A program made the position numbers and the translations under genes. Below are positions 34,736 to 43,046 of a stretch of 64,000 bases of DNA, in pieces. The notes below the pieces were generated by a model, which saw only the letters and a program-made list of their open reading frames with translations, searched no databases and was not told the origin of the DNA. The stretch is taken from positions 2,418,001-2,482,000 of the forward strand of contig NZ_AP025518.1 of the NCBI RefSeq assembly GCF_022179545.1, given 5' to 3'. Positions within the stretch are counted from its first letter, which is position 1, and each line of letters starts with the position of its first letter. Source of the DNA: Mycolicibacterium fortuitum subsp. fortuitum. GTDB taxonomy: Bacteria; Actinomycetota; Actinomycetes; Mycobacteriales; Mycobacteriaceae.

Positions 34736-36088
34736 ATGACAATTCAGCTGCTGGCGCTGGCGATCTTCGTCGGCGTCTTCGCGGTTTCGGCATGGCGCAA
34801 CGCGCATCTGGGTGTGTTGATGTTCGCTGCGGCGTCGGGGGTGGGCCTCGCTCTGGCAGGCATGCCGATCGACGACGTCGTCGACGGCTTCCCGATCGAC
34901 ATCCTGGTGCTGCTGGTCGGGGTGACCTACTTCTTCGGGATCGCCCACGCCAACGGCACCATCGATCGCATCATCGAGGTCACTTTGGCCCGGGTCGGGC
35001 ACCGGACCGTGCTGTTGCCGCTGGTCTTCTTCTTGCTCACCGCGGCGATCTCGGCGATGGGCTCCCCGCTGGGCGGGTTGGTGATGGCACCGATCGGGAT
35101 GATGGTGGCGGACAAGCGCGCGATCGATCCGATGCTGATGGCATTGTCGATCGGCACCGGCCTGAGCGCTGGGGCTTTCGCGCCCACCAGCCTGTTCGGC
35201 ATCGTCACCTACGGCACGGCACACCAGGCCGGCATCGCCCTCAACCCGTTCGTGTTGCTGGTCGTTGCGGTGGTGGTCAACTTGGTCTTGCTGGCGGTGG
35301 CCTACGTGCTGTTCGGAGGGCTGAAACTGCAGCGCAACGTGGTGGCCGAACCGGCGGTGGCCCTCGCCGCCGAAAGCCAGCTGGTCACTGTCGGAGGCGG
35401 CAGCGGCCGGGGCGAGCCTCACGGCGCCGGGGCGAGTCCGGCTGTGCCGTCGGAACCCGAACGAAAGCCGTTCACGCCCAATCAGATTGCCACCGTGACC
35501 GCCATGGTCGGCCTGATCGGGACGGTCATCGGCATGTCGCTGGCGGGCATGGATCCCGACATCGGCGTCTTGGCGTTCGCGCTCGGCGCGGTGCTCACCC
35601 TCATCGATCCGCGGTCGGGCAACAAGGCGATTCCGCGGATCGACTGGTCGACAGTGCTGTTGGTGGGCGGCATCATCACGTTCGTCGGCGTGCTCGACAA
35701 TCTCGGTTCGGTCGATCTGCTCGGTGAGTTCGCCGGTCACATCGGCGTGCCGTTACTGTCCGCGCTGTTCATCTGCCTGGTGGCGGGATTGGTCTCGGCG
35801 TTCGCCTCGACCACCGGAATGCTGGCGGCACTGGTTCCGCTGGCTCTGCCCCTGGTCGCCGCCGGCGGCATCCCCGGCTGGGCACTCATGTGTGCGCTCG
35901 GCGTGTGCGCATCCATCGTCGACGTATCGCCGTTCTCGACCGTGGGCGCGACGCTCGTGGCGACCACCGTCGACGAGGCGCAACGTCCTCGCATGACCAG
36001 GCTGCTGATGCGCTGGGGACTGTCGATGGTGCTGATCGGCCCGGTGCTGCTGGTCGGGGCCCTCGTGGTGCCGGGCACGGTGTTGTAA
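34736..36088 (+). CDS. MatC-type dicarboxylate (malonate) carrier
   Basis: A 450-residue membrane transporter with about 11-12 helices, resembling MatC N-domain/SLC13-like dicarboxylate carriers. A hydrophilic loop of about 60 residues splits the two halves (ESQLVTVGGGSGRGEP to SEPERKPFTPNQ). The repeated helical re-entrant pattern AMGSPLGGLVMAPIGMM and AFASTTGMLAALVPLALP suggests two pseudo-symmetric halves. The next gene is a malonyl-CoA synthetase-like ligase, so malonate is the most likely substrate (inference). The ATG at 34736 has AAAGG nine bases upstream. Confidence 0.78.
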   Translation: MTIQLLALAIFVGVFAVSAWRNAHLGVLMFAAASGVGLALAGMPIDDVVDGFPIDILVLLVGVTYFFGIAHANGTIDRIIEVTLARVGHRTVLLPLVFFLLTAAISAMGSPLGGLVMAPIGMMVADKRAIDPMLMALSIGTGLSAGAFAPTSLFGIVTYGTAHQAGIALNPFVLLVVAVVVNLVLLAVAYVLFGGLKLQRNVVAEPAVALAAESQLVTVGGGSGRGEPHGAGASPAVPSEPERKPFTPNQIATVTAMVGLIGTVIGMSLAGMDPDIGVLAFALGAVLTLIDPRSGNKAIPRIDWSTVLLVGGIITFVGVLDNLGSVDLLGEFAGHIGVPLLSALFICLVAGLVSAFASTTGMLAALVPLALPLVAAGGIPGWALMCALGVCASIVDVSPFSTVGATLVATTVDEAQRPRMTRLLMRWGLSMVLIGPVLLVGALVVPGTVL

Positions 36089-36124
36089 GTGGTCGTTGTA
36101 AGCGATGAAAGGACTTGTTCGCCA

Positions 36125-37537
36125 ATGCTTTTGACGTCTCTTGACCCTGCAGGCAGAGGCTCGGCCGATACCGCCGCCGTGATCTCGGTGGGTTCGCGAA
36201 GCATGTCGCGGGCGCAGCTGTTCGACGCTGCCTGCGCGCTTGCGGGGACATTGCCCGACAGGGGGCCGGTTGCCGTGTGTGCCCAACCGACCCTGGAGAC
36301 AGTCATCGCCGTGGTGGGCTGCCTGTTGGCCGGCGTCCCGGTGGTCCCCATTCCCCCCGACTCCGGCCCTGCCGAGCTGCGACACATGCTCACCGACGCC
36401 CGCGTCACGTGCTGGGCCGGACCGCCGCATCGAGACTCGAGACTGCCCGCGATACCGGCGACCGTCAGCGGCAAGGAGAGCGGCGAACTGCCGGGCCCAC
36501 CCTCTCCGGCGGAGGTCGCGATGATTCTGTACACCTCCGGGACCACCGGTGCGCCGAAGGGCGTCAACCTCAGCCATCGGGCATTGGCGGCCGGTATCGA
36601 CGCCGTGGCCGACGCCTGGCAATGGACACCCGAGGACACGGTGGTGCATGGTCTGCCGCTGTTTCACCTGCACGGATTGATGCTCGGCATGCTGGCCTCG
36701 CTGCGCATCGGCTCCCGGGTGATCCATACCGTCAAACCACGACCCGAGCGCTATGCCGCGGCGGCGGGCACGGTGTATTTCGGGGTGCCCACGGTGTGGT
36801 CGCGCATCGCGGCCGACGAAACGTCGGCACGGGCCCTGCGCCGGGCCCGGCTGCTGGTATCGGGCAGCGCACCGTTGGTCACCCCGGTTTTCCACCGCAT
36901 CGCCGAACTCACCGGCTGCACACCGATCGAGCGATACGGCATGAGTGAAACGATGATCACCTTGTCCACCCGCGCGGACGGCGAACGGCGGCCCGGCTCG
37001 GTGGGGCAACCCGTGCTGGGCGTCGCAACCCGGCTGCGCACCGAAGAGGGTCAAGATGTGCCCGACGACGGCGCCAGTATCGGACGCCTCCAGGTGCGTG
37101 GACCCATGCTGTTCGACGGGTACCTCAACCGCCCGGAGGCCACTGCGGAGGCATGGACCGACGACGGCTGGTTCATGACCGGCGATGTCGCGACTCGCGA
37201 CGGCGACGGTTTTCACCGGATCGTCGGTCGGGAGTCGGTGGATCTGATCAAGTCGGGCGGCTACCGAATCGGTGCGGGCGAGGTCGAAACCGCGCTGCTC
37301 GCTCACCCATCGGTGCGCGAGGCCGCCGTCGTCGGGCGCGCCGACGCCGACTTGGGGCAGCGCGTGGTGGCATACGTGGTGACCGACGACGGAAACCGGC
37401 CTGCACTCGCCGACGGCCTCATCGAGTTCGTCGCCGAAACACTGTCGCACCACAAGCGGCCGCGAGAAGTGGTCTTCGTCGGTGAGCTGCCGCGAAACGC
37501 CATGGGAAAGGTGCAGAAGAAACTCTTGGCCGATTGA
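36125..37537 (+). CDS. Acyl-CoA synthetase, FadD36/MatB (malonyl-CoA synthetase) type
   Basis: A 470-residue AMP-forming ligase. Motifs are the P-loop YTSGTTGAPKGVNLSH, YGMSETMITL, TGDVATRDGDG and SGGYRIGAGEVE, with the C-terminal Lys in NAMGKVQKK. The sequence recalls M. tuberculosis FadD36 and Streptomyces MatB, which make malonyl- or methylmalonyl-CoA from the free acid. A MatB role fits the carrier gene directly upstream. The ATG at 36125 gives the FadD36-like start MLLTSLDPA and has GAAAGGA upstream. Its stop abuts the PucR stop, so the genes converge without a gap. Confidence 0.85.
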   Translation: MLLTSLDPAGRGSADTAAVISVGSRSMSRAQLFDAACALAGTLPDRGPVAVCAQPTLETVIAVVGCLLAGVPVVPIPPDSGPAELRHMLTDARVTCWAGPPHRDSRLPAIPATVSGKESGELPGPPSPAEVAMILYTSGTTGAPKGVNLSHRALAAGIDAVADAWQWTPEDTVVHGLPLFHLHGLMLGMLASLRIGSRVIHTVKPRPERYAAAAGTVYFGVPTVWSRIAADETSARALRRARLLVSGSAPLVTPVFHRIAELTGCTPIERYGMSETMITLSTRADGERRPGSVGQPVLGVATRLRTEEGQDVPDDGASIGRLQVRGPMLFDGYLNRPEATAEAWTDDGWFMTGDVATRDGDGFHRIVGRESVDLIKSGGYRIGAGEVETALLAHPSVREAAVVGRADADLGQRVVAYVVTDDGNRPALADGLIEFVAETLSHHKRPREVVFVGELPRNAMGKVQKKLLAD

Positions 37538-39142
37538 TCAGGGGGCAGGCTGCGGGCTGGCGCTGCGCTGGGCGTCGAGAATGAGCAGCGCCACGTGCAG
37601 CGACGTCATCGATTCGCCGTCGCCGAGGTCGACCCCGAGGCGGCGCTCGATCGAAGCCAACCGGCTGTAGAGCGCGGGGCGGCTCAGATGCAGGCGTTTG
37701 GCCAGCGCGGACTTGTTTCCGGCGAGCTCCAGATAGCCGCGCAGCACTTCGACGTCGTCGCTACCTCGGTCGGCGTCGTGGATCAGCAGGGTCTTGAGCT
37801 CGGTTTCGGCGAACATCTGAACGCGCGGGTCGTCGAGCAGTAGCGTGATCAGCCCGCGCAGCCGGACGTCGGAGGCCCGCACGAACGGGCGCGTCAGATC
37901 CGGCATCGACGCGGCGACTTCGGCGACGTGAGCGGCCTCGCGCAACCCGTGGACGGCGTCGGCGAACGCGCCGGCGCCACCGCCGACGGCGATGACCACC
38001 TTGTCCGCGTCGCCCCCGCGAGCGATGGCCTCGCGCCAGCCCTCCGCCAGCCGGCTCAGGGTGACTTCGGCGCTGGATCCGCGCCGCGGGTTCAGGGCCA
38101 GCACCAGGCCGATCTCACCGTCGCGCCGGATCGAGCAGATCGCGCTGTGCCCTTGGGCTTTCACGCTGTGGGTGACCGCATCGAGGATGCGGATGTTGCG
38201 GCGTTGCGTGCCGACCGGGTCGAGCCGGTCCGGCGGCGCGCCCACCCGGATCGTGGCCGGCAGGTAAGGGCCGCCGGCCCGCAGGCCGAGGGCCAGTGCC
38301 CGGGCGTCGGCTTCGCGGTCATCGTCGATGCGCCCGCCCAGCACGTCGTCGATCAGCCCGCTCTGCGCTTGATGCTCGAGGCCGGTCCGGCCCCGCTCGG
38401 CCATTCGGTGCAGGGCCAGCGCTTGCGCGGCGCGCTCCAGCACCATCGTGGTCTTGGCCGGTGCGGCGGGGGAATGCGGAACGATGAGCCGGCCCCATTC
38501 CTCGGCGCGTGGGCCTACCGCAGTGGTGGCCCACGGTTCGGTCATCGCCCGGGACCGGCGTTGCCAGTCGGACAGCACGGTGGTGGCGGCCTCACCGCGG
38601 GGTGAGATCGCGAGCACCTGGTGTGAGAGGTCCTCCAGCACAACCGATTCGTCGATCATCTCGGCTGCCGCTCGCACGATGTCGGCCATCGTCGGGCGCT
38701 TCATGCTCAACTCGGTGAAGGTCTTGTGTGTTCGGTGGGCGAACTCGAGTTCTTCGTACTGGTCGGCGACGATGAGCCGGTGCACCGCTTCGGTTATCTC
38801 GACGAACTTGGTCTCCCGATGTAGCACCACGAGCGCCAGTCCGAGGGTCTGGGCCATCGGGCCGACGGTGTCGGGAAGCGATTCGATGCGGGTGCCCAAC
38901 TCGACCACCACGCCGACCACGCCGGCTCGCTGCATCCGGCGCAGGTAGTCGCGAGGTGCGTCGCGCAGGGCAGCGCCGGTGGTGAGCACCAGCTCGCCGC
39001 CCTGCAGCAGCCCCGCCAGATCGGGCATGTCGCTGACATGGACCCAGCGCACCGGGCGGTCCAGCTGCTGCGCACTGAGCACCTGGGGTTCGCCGGCCTG
39101 CACCACCGGCAGCTCGATGATGTCGCGGACGGTCGGGATCAT
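37538..39142 (-). CDS. PucR-family transcriptional regulator
   Basis: A 534-residue PucR protein. The N-terminal PucR domain covers about residues 1-125 (TVRDIIELPVVQAGEPQVL, VRWVHVSDMPD, GELVLTTGAAL). A GGDEF-like middle follows, then the C-terminal HTH_30 (GNKSALAKRLHLSRPALYSRL) near 480-510. PucR members control purine, pyrimidine and amino-acid catabolism. It is divergent from mmsA and likely controls it. No RBS precedes the ATG; TACACT lies six bases before it, so the mRNA is probably leaderless. Confidence 0.9.
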   Translation of the reverse strand: MIPTVRDIIELPVVQAGEPQVLSAQQLDRPVRWVHVSDMPDLAGLLQGGELVLTTGAALRDAPRDYLRRMQRAGVVGVVVELGTRIESLPDTVGPMAQTLGLALVVLHRETKFVEITEAVHRLIVADQYEELEFAHRTHKTFTELSMKRPTMADIVRAAAEMIDESVVLEDLSHQVLAISPRGEAATTVLSDWQRRSRAMTEPWATTAVGPRAEEWGRLIVPHSPAAPAKTTMVLERAAQALALHRMAERGRTGLEHQAQSGLIDDVLGGRIDDDREADARALALGLRAGGPYLPATIRVGAPPDRLDPVGTQRRNIRILDAVTHSVKAQGHSAICSIRRDGEIGLVLALNPRRGSSAEVTLSRLAEGWREAIARGGDADKVVIAVGGGAGAFADAVHGLREAAHVAEVAASMPDLTRPFVRASDVRLRGLITLLLDDPRVQMFAETELKTLLIHDADRGSDDVEVLRGYLELAGNKSALAKRLHLSRPALYSRLASIERRLGVDLGDGESMTSLHVALLILDAQRSASPQPAP

Positions 39143-39155
39143 TTACAAAGTGTAA
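39143..39155. promoter_or_regulatory. Palindrome and -10 at the pucR start
   Basis: TTACA, AAG, TGTAA (39143-39155) is a 5-bp dyad touching the pucR start codon. In the leftward direction TACACT within it fits a -10 element for a leaderless mRNA. It may be the autoregulatory PucR site in the 114-bp divergent gap to mmsA. Confidence 0.45.
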
Positions 39156-39256
39156 TGAACCAGTCAATCAGACTTACATGTTGGCGCGTCCGGGTGCGCC
39201 GGCGCGGGCTCAAAGTTGTAGCCATACCCGCAATGCCACAGGAAGGTTCGCACCCC

Positions 39257-40759
39257 ATGAGCAATGTCATCCAGCACTGGCGTGACGGAAAGATCTTCGC
39301 CGGGACATCGGCCGCCACCGCCCCGGTGACCAATCCGGCCACCGGCGCGGTCACCGGCGAGGTCGCCCTGGCCAGTGTGGATGACGCGCGTGCGGTGATC
39401 GACGCCGCCGTCGCCGCGTTCCCGGCCTGGCGTGACACGTCGCTGGCCAAGCGCACCTCGGTGCTGTTCGCCTTCCGTGAGCTCCTGAACTCTCGCAAGG
39501 AGGAGCTGGCGGCGCTCATCACTGCCGAGCACGGCAAGGTGCTCTCCGATGCTCTCGGTGAGGTGAGCCGTGGCCTGGAGGTCGTCGAATTCGCTTGCGG
39601 GATCCCGAGTCTGCTCAAGGGCGGTTTCACCGAGAACGCCTCGACCAACGTCGACGTGCACTCCGTGATGCAGCCACTGGGTGCGGTCGGCATCATCTCG
39701 CCGTTCAACTTCCCTGCCATGGTGCCGATGTGGTTCTTCCCGATCGCCATCGCGGCGGGAAACACCGTGGTGCTCAAGCCCTCGGAGAAGGATCCGTCCT
39801 CGTCGCTGTGGATGGCTCGGCTGTGGGCCGAGGCCGGCCTGCCCGACGGTGTGTTCAACGTGCTGCAGGGCGACAAGACCGCGGTCGACGAGCTGCTGAC
39901 CAACCCGAAGATCAAGGCGATCTCCTTTGTGGGTTCCACCCCGATCGCGCAATACGTGTACGCCACCGCCACCGGGGCAGGCAAGCGCGTACAGGCGTTG
40001 GGCGGGGCCAAGAACCACGCGGTGATCCTGCCCGACGCCGATCTGGACCTGGCCGCCGACGCCATGGTCAACGCCGGTTTCGGCTCGGCCGGTGAGCGCT
40101 GCATGGCCATTTCGGCTGCGGTGGCCGTCGGACCGATCGCCGACGATCTGGTGGCCAAGATCGCCGAGCGCGCCGCCACCATCAAAACCGGTGACGGCAC
40201 CAAGGATTCCGACATGGGTCCGCTGGTCACCAAGGCCCACCGGGACAAGGTCGCGTCCTACATCGATGCCGGCGAGGCCGATGGCGCCAAGGTGGTGCTG
40301 GACGGACGCACCGTGCTCGACGGGGCCGGCCACCGAGATCCGGCCGGCTTCTGGTTGGGCCCGACCCTGCTCGACAACGTCACACCCGAGATGAGCGTGT
40401 ACACCGACGAGATCTTCGGTCCGGTGCTGTCGGTGCTGCGGGTCGAGACCTACGAGCAGGCGCTCGAGTTGATCAACAACAACCCCTACGGCAACGGCAC
40501 GGCGATCTTCACCAACGACGGAGGTGCGGCGCGGCGTTTCCAGAACGAGGTCGAGGTCGGAATGGTCGGCATCAATGTGCCGATCCCAGTTCCGATGGCC
40601 TACTTCAGCTTTGGCGGCTGGAAGGCATCGCTGTTCGGTGACAGTCATGCCCACGGCACCGAAGGTGTGCACTTCTTCACCCGCACCAAGGCCATCACCA
40701 CCCGCTGGCTGGACCCCAGCCATGGCGGCATCAACCTCGGCTTCCCCGAGAACAAGTGA
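39257..40759 (+). CDS. mmsA: CoA-acylating methylmalonate-semialdehyde dehydrogenase
   Basis: A 500-residue aldehyde dehydrogenase of the MmsA group. Motifs are PFNFPAMVPMWFFPIAIA, GSTPIAQYV, LGGAKNHAVILPDAD and the catalytic Cys in GSAGERCMAIS (near residue 282). The C-terminal TRTKAITTRW is typical of MmsA. It converts methylmalonate or malonate semialdehyde to propionyl- or acetyl-CoA with loss of CO2. The ATG at 39257 is the family start. The aminotransferase follows after 13 bp. Confidence 0.94.
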   Translation: MSNVIQHWRDGKIFAGTSAATAPVTNPATGAVTGEVALASVDDARAVIDAAVAAFPAWRDTSLAKRTSVLFAFRELLNSRKEELAALITAEHGKVLSDALGEVSRGLEVVEFACGIPSLLKGGFTENASTNVDVHSVMQPLGAVGIISPFNFPAMVPMWFFPIAIAAGNTVVLKPSEKDPSSSLWMARLWAEAGLPDGVFNVLQGDKTAVDELLTNPKIKAISFVGSTPIAQYVYATATGAGKRVQALGGAKNHAVILPDADLDLAADAMVNAGFGSAGERCMAISAAVAVGPIADDLVAKIAERAATIKTGDGTKDSDMGPLVTKAHRDKVASYIDAGEADGAKVVLDGRTVLDGAGHRDPAGFWLGPTLLDNVTPEMSVYTDEIFGPVLSVLRVETYEQALELINNNPYGNGTAIFTNDGGAARRFQNEVEVGMVGINVPIPVPMAYFSFGGWKASLFGDSHAHGTEGVHFFTRTKAITTRWLDPSHGGINLGFPENK

Positions 40760-40772
40760 GAGAATTGTCCTC

Positions 40773-42158
40773 ATGACTGTCATTCAAGAGTCCTCCGTGC
40801 TGCCCAACGGGCTGACCGTCGAGGCGGCGAAGGCCGAGGCCGCGCGGGCCTATGAACTCGACCGCGCACACGTGTTCCACTCCTGGTCGGCCCAGGAGGA
40901 GATCTCGCCGATGACGATCACTGCCGCGCAGGGTTCCTACGTGTGGGATGGCGACGGTAATCGCCTGCTGGACTTCTCCTCACAGCTGGTCAACACGAAT
41001 ATCGGGCATCAGCACCCGAAAGTTGTTGCCGCCATTGCCGAACAGGCCGCAAAGCTGTGCACGGTAGCCCCGCAGTACGCGAACGCGGCCCGCTCGGAGG
41101 CGGCCCGGCTGGTCGCCGAGCGCACCCCGGGCGAGTTGAACAAGGTGTTCTTCACCAACGGTGGTGCCGACGCGGTCGAGCATGCGGTCCGCATGGCACG
41201 CCTGCACACCGGCCGCTACAAGGTGCTGTCGCGGTACCGCTCCTACCACGGTGGCACCGACACCGCGGTCAACATCACCGGTGACCCGCGGCGCTGGTCC
41301 AACGACTACGGCAACAGCGGGATCGTGCACTTCAACGGGCCGTTTCTGTATCGCTCGTCGTTCCACGCCGAGACCGAGGAACAGGAATCGCAGCGTGCGC
41401 TGGAGTACCTCGACAAGCTGATCCAGATGGAGGGCCCGGCCACCATCGCAGCGATCATCCTGGAGTCGATCCCGGGCACTGCCGGCATCATGGTGCCCCC
41501 GCCCGGATACATGGCCGGTGTGCGAGAGATCTGCGACCGCTACGGCATCGTGTTCATCGCCGACGAGGTGATGGCCGGCTTCGGTCGTAGTGGAAAGTGG
41601 TTCTCCATCGAGCATTTCGATGTGGTGCCCGATCTGCTGACCTTCGCCAAGGGTGTCAACTCCGGTTACGTGCCGCTCGGTGGTGTGGCGATCAGCCCGG
41701 CCATCTACGAGACGTTCGCCCATCGGCCCTACCCGGGCGGGCTGACCTACTCCGGGCACCCGCTGGCCACCGCGGCCGCCGTCGCCACCATCAATGCGAT
41801 GGCCGATGAGGGCATGGTGGAGAACGCGGCCAAGATCGGTGCCGAGGTGCTGGCGCCGGGGCTGGCCGAGCTGGCCGCAAAGCACCGCAGCGTCGGTGAG
41901 GTGCGCGGCGCGGGCGTGTTCTGGGCCGTCGAACTGGTCGCCGATCAGCAGACCCGGGAGCCGTTGGCGCCCTACGGAGGCTCCAGCCCGGCGATGGCCG
42001 CCGTGGTCGGTGCCTGCAAGGCCAACGGCCTGCTGCCGTTCGCCAACTACAACCGCATCCACGTGGTGCCGCCGTGCAACGTCACGGAGGCCGAAGCGCG
42101 CGAAGGCCTGGCGATCCTGGACTCCGCACTCGACGTTGCCGATCAGCACACCAACTGA
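40773..42158 (+). CDS. Class III PLP aminotransferase (beta-alanine/omega-amino acid type)
   Basis: A 461-residue class III transaminase. Conserved features are VFFTNGGADAVEHAVRMAR, RYRSYHGGTDTAVNITG, the Asp in FIADEVMAGFGRSG and the PLP Lys in LTFAKGVNSGYVPLGG (near residue 293). Pairing with mmsA suggests it turns beta-alanine, 3-aminoisobutyrate or a similar omega-amino acid into a semialdehyde that MmsA oxidises. Taurine-pyruvate activity is an alternative. A 9-bp hairpin follows it. Confidence 0.88.
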   Translation: MTVIQESSVLPNGLTVEAAKAEAARAYELDRAHVFHSWSAQEEISPMTITAAQGSYVWDGDGNRLLDFSSQLVNTNIGHQHPKVVAAIAEQAAKLCTVAPQYANAARSEAARLVAERTPGELNKVFFTNGGADAVEHAVRMARLHTGRYKVLSRYRSYHGGTDTAVNITGDPRRWSNDYGNSGIVHFNGPFLYRSSFHAETEEQESQRALEYLDKLIQMEGPATIAAIILESIPGTAGIMVPPPGYMAGVREICDRYGIVFIADEVMAGFGRSGKWFSIEHFDVVPDLLTFAKGVNSGYVPLGGVAISPAIYETFAHRPYPGGLTYSGHPLATAAAVATINAMADEGMVENAAKIGAEVLAPGLAELAAKHRSVGEVRGAGVFWAVELVADQQTREPLAPYGGSSPAMAAVVGACKANGLLPFANYNRIHVVPPCNVTEAEAREGLAILDSALDVADQHTN

Positions 42159-42175
42159 TCTCGCAGTAGTCGACA

Positions 42176-42210
42176 GCGGCCCGGAGTGCGATCTTCGCGC
42201 GCCGGGCCGC
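42176..42210 (+). terminator. Hairpin after the aminotransferase gene
   Basis: GCGGCCCGG (42176-42184) pairs with CCGGGCCGC (42202-42210) around a 17-base loop, 18 bases after the stop. No U-run. It probably ends the mmsA-aminotransferase transcript. Confidence 0.5.
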
Positions 42211-42272
42211 CGGCGTCAGTCGGATAACTGCGTTGGCCCCAGAACGGCGGCGCAAATTGGGACACTGGAGCT

Positions 42273-43046
42273 GTGCGTTCACCTGCCCAGTGCTGGCTTA
42301 CCGACATGGACGGCGTCCTGGTGCGCGAGGAACACGCGCTCCCCGGCGCGGCCGAATTCCTACAGACCCTGGCCGACAAGGAACGGCCGTTTCTGGTCCT
42401 GACCAACAACTCGATCTTCACGCCGCGGGACCTGGCCGCGCGGCTGGCGCGCTCCGGATTGATCGTCCCCGAGGCGTCGATCTGGACGTCAGCCCTGGCG
42501 ACGGCGGCGTTCCTCGACGACCAACTGCCAGGTGGCTCGGCGTACGTGATCGGTGAGGCCGGGCTCACCACCGCGCTGCACGAGGCCGGCTACACCCTGA
42601 CCGACATCGCCCCCGACTACGTGGTCCTGGGGGAGACCCGTACGTATTCGTTCGAGGCGATCACCAAAGCCGTCCGGCTGATCCTCGGCGGTGCCCGGTT
42701 CATCGCCACCAACCCCGACGTCACCGGCCCGTCAGCGGAGGGGCCGCTGCCCGCGACCGGGTCGGTGGCCGCGATGATCACCAAGGCCACCGGACGTGAC
42801 CCCTACTTCGTCGGCAAGCCCAATCCGATGATGTTCCGCAGCGCGCTCAATCGGATCGAGGCGCACTCGGAGAGCACCGTGATGGTGGGCGACCGGATGG
42901 ACACCGATGTGGTGTCCGGCATCGAGGCGGGACTGGACACCATTCTGGTGCTCACCGGGTCGACATCGGTCTCCGACATCGAGCGTTATCCGTTCCGGCC
43001 CAGCCGGGTACTGCCGTCGATCGCCGAGGCGATCGAGCTGATCTGA
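42273..43046 (+). CDS. HAD-superfamily IIA phosphatase (NagD-like)
   Basis: A 257-residue HAD phosphatase. The nucleophile motif is LTDMDGVLV, motif II is LVLTNNS, and the C-terminal motifs are VGKPNPMMF and MVGDRMDTDVVSGIEAG. The C2 cap of the NagD/phosphoglycolate group lies between. It starts at a GTG. The next gene's ATG follows its TGA directly, so the pair is coupled. The substrate is not clear; sugar or phosphoglycolate-type phosphates are common in the group. Confidence 0.88.
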   Translation: MRSPAQCWLTDMDGVLVREEHALPGAAEFLQTLADKERPFLVLTNNSIFTPRDLAARLARSGLIVPEASIWTSALATAAFLDDQLPGGSAYVIGEAGLTTALHEAGYTLTDIAPDYVVLGETRTYSFEAITKAVRLILGGARFIATNPDVTGPSAEGPLPATGSVAAMITKATGRDPYFVGKPNPMMFRSALNRIEAHSESTVMVGDRMDTDVVSGIEAGLDTILVLTGSTSVSDIERYPFRPSRVLPSIAEAIELI

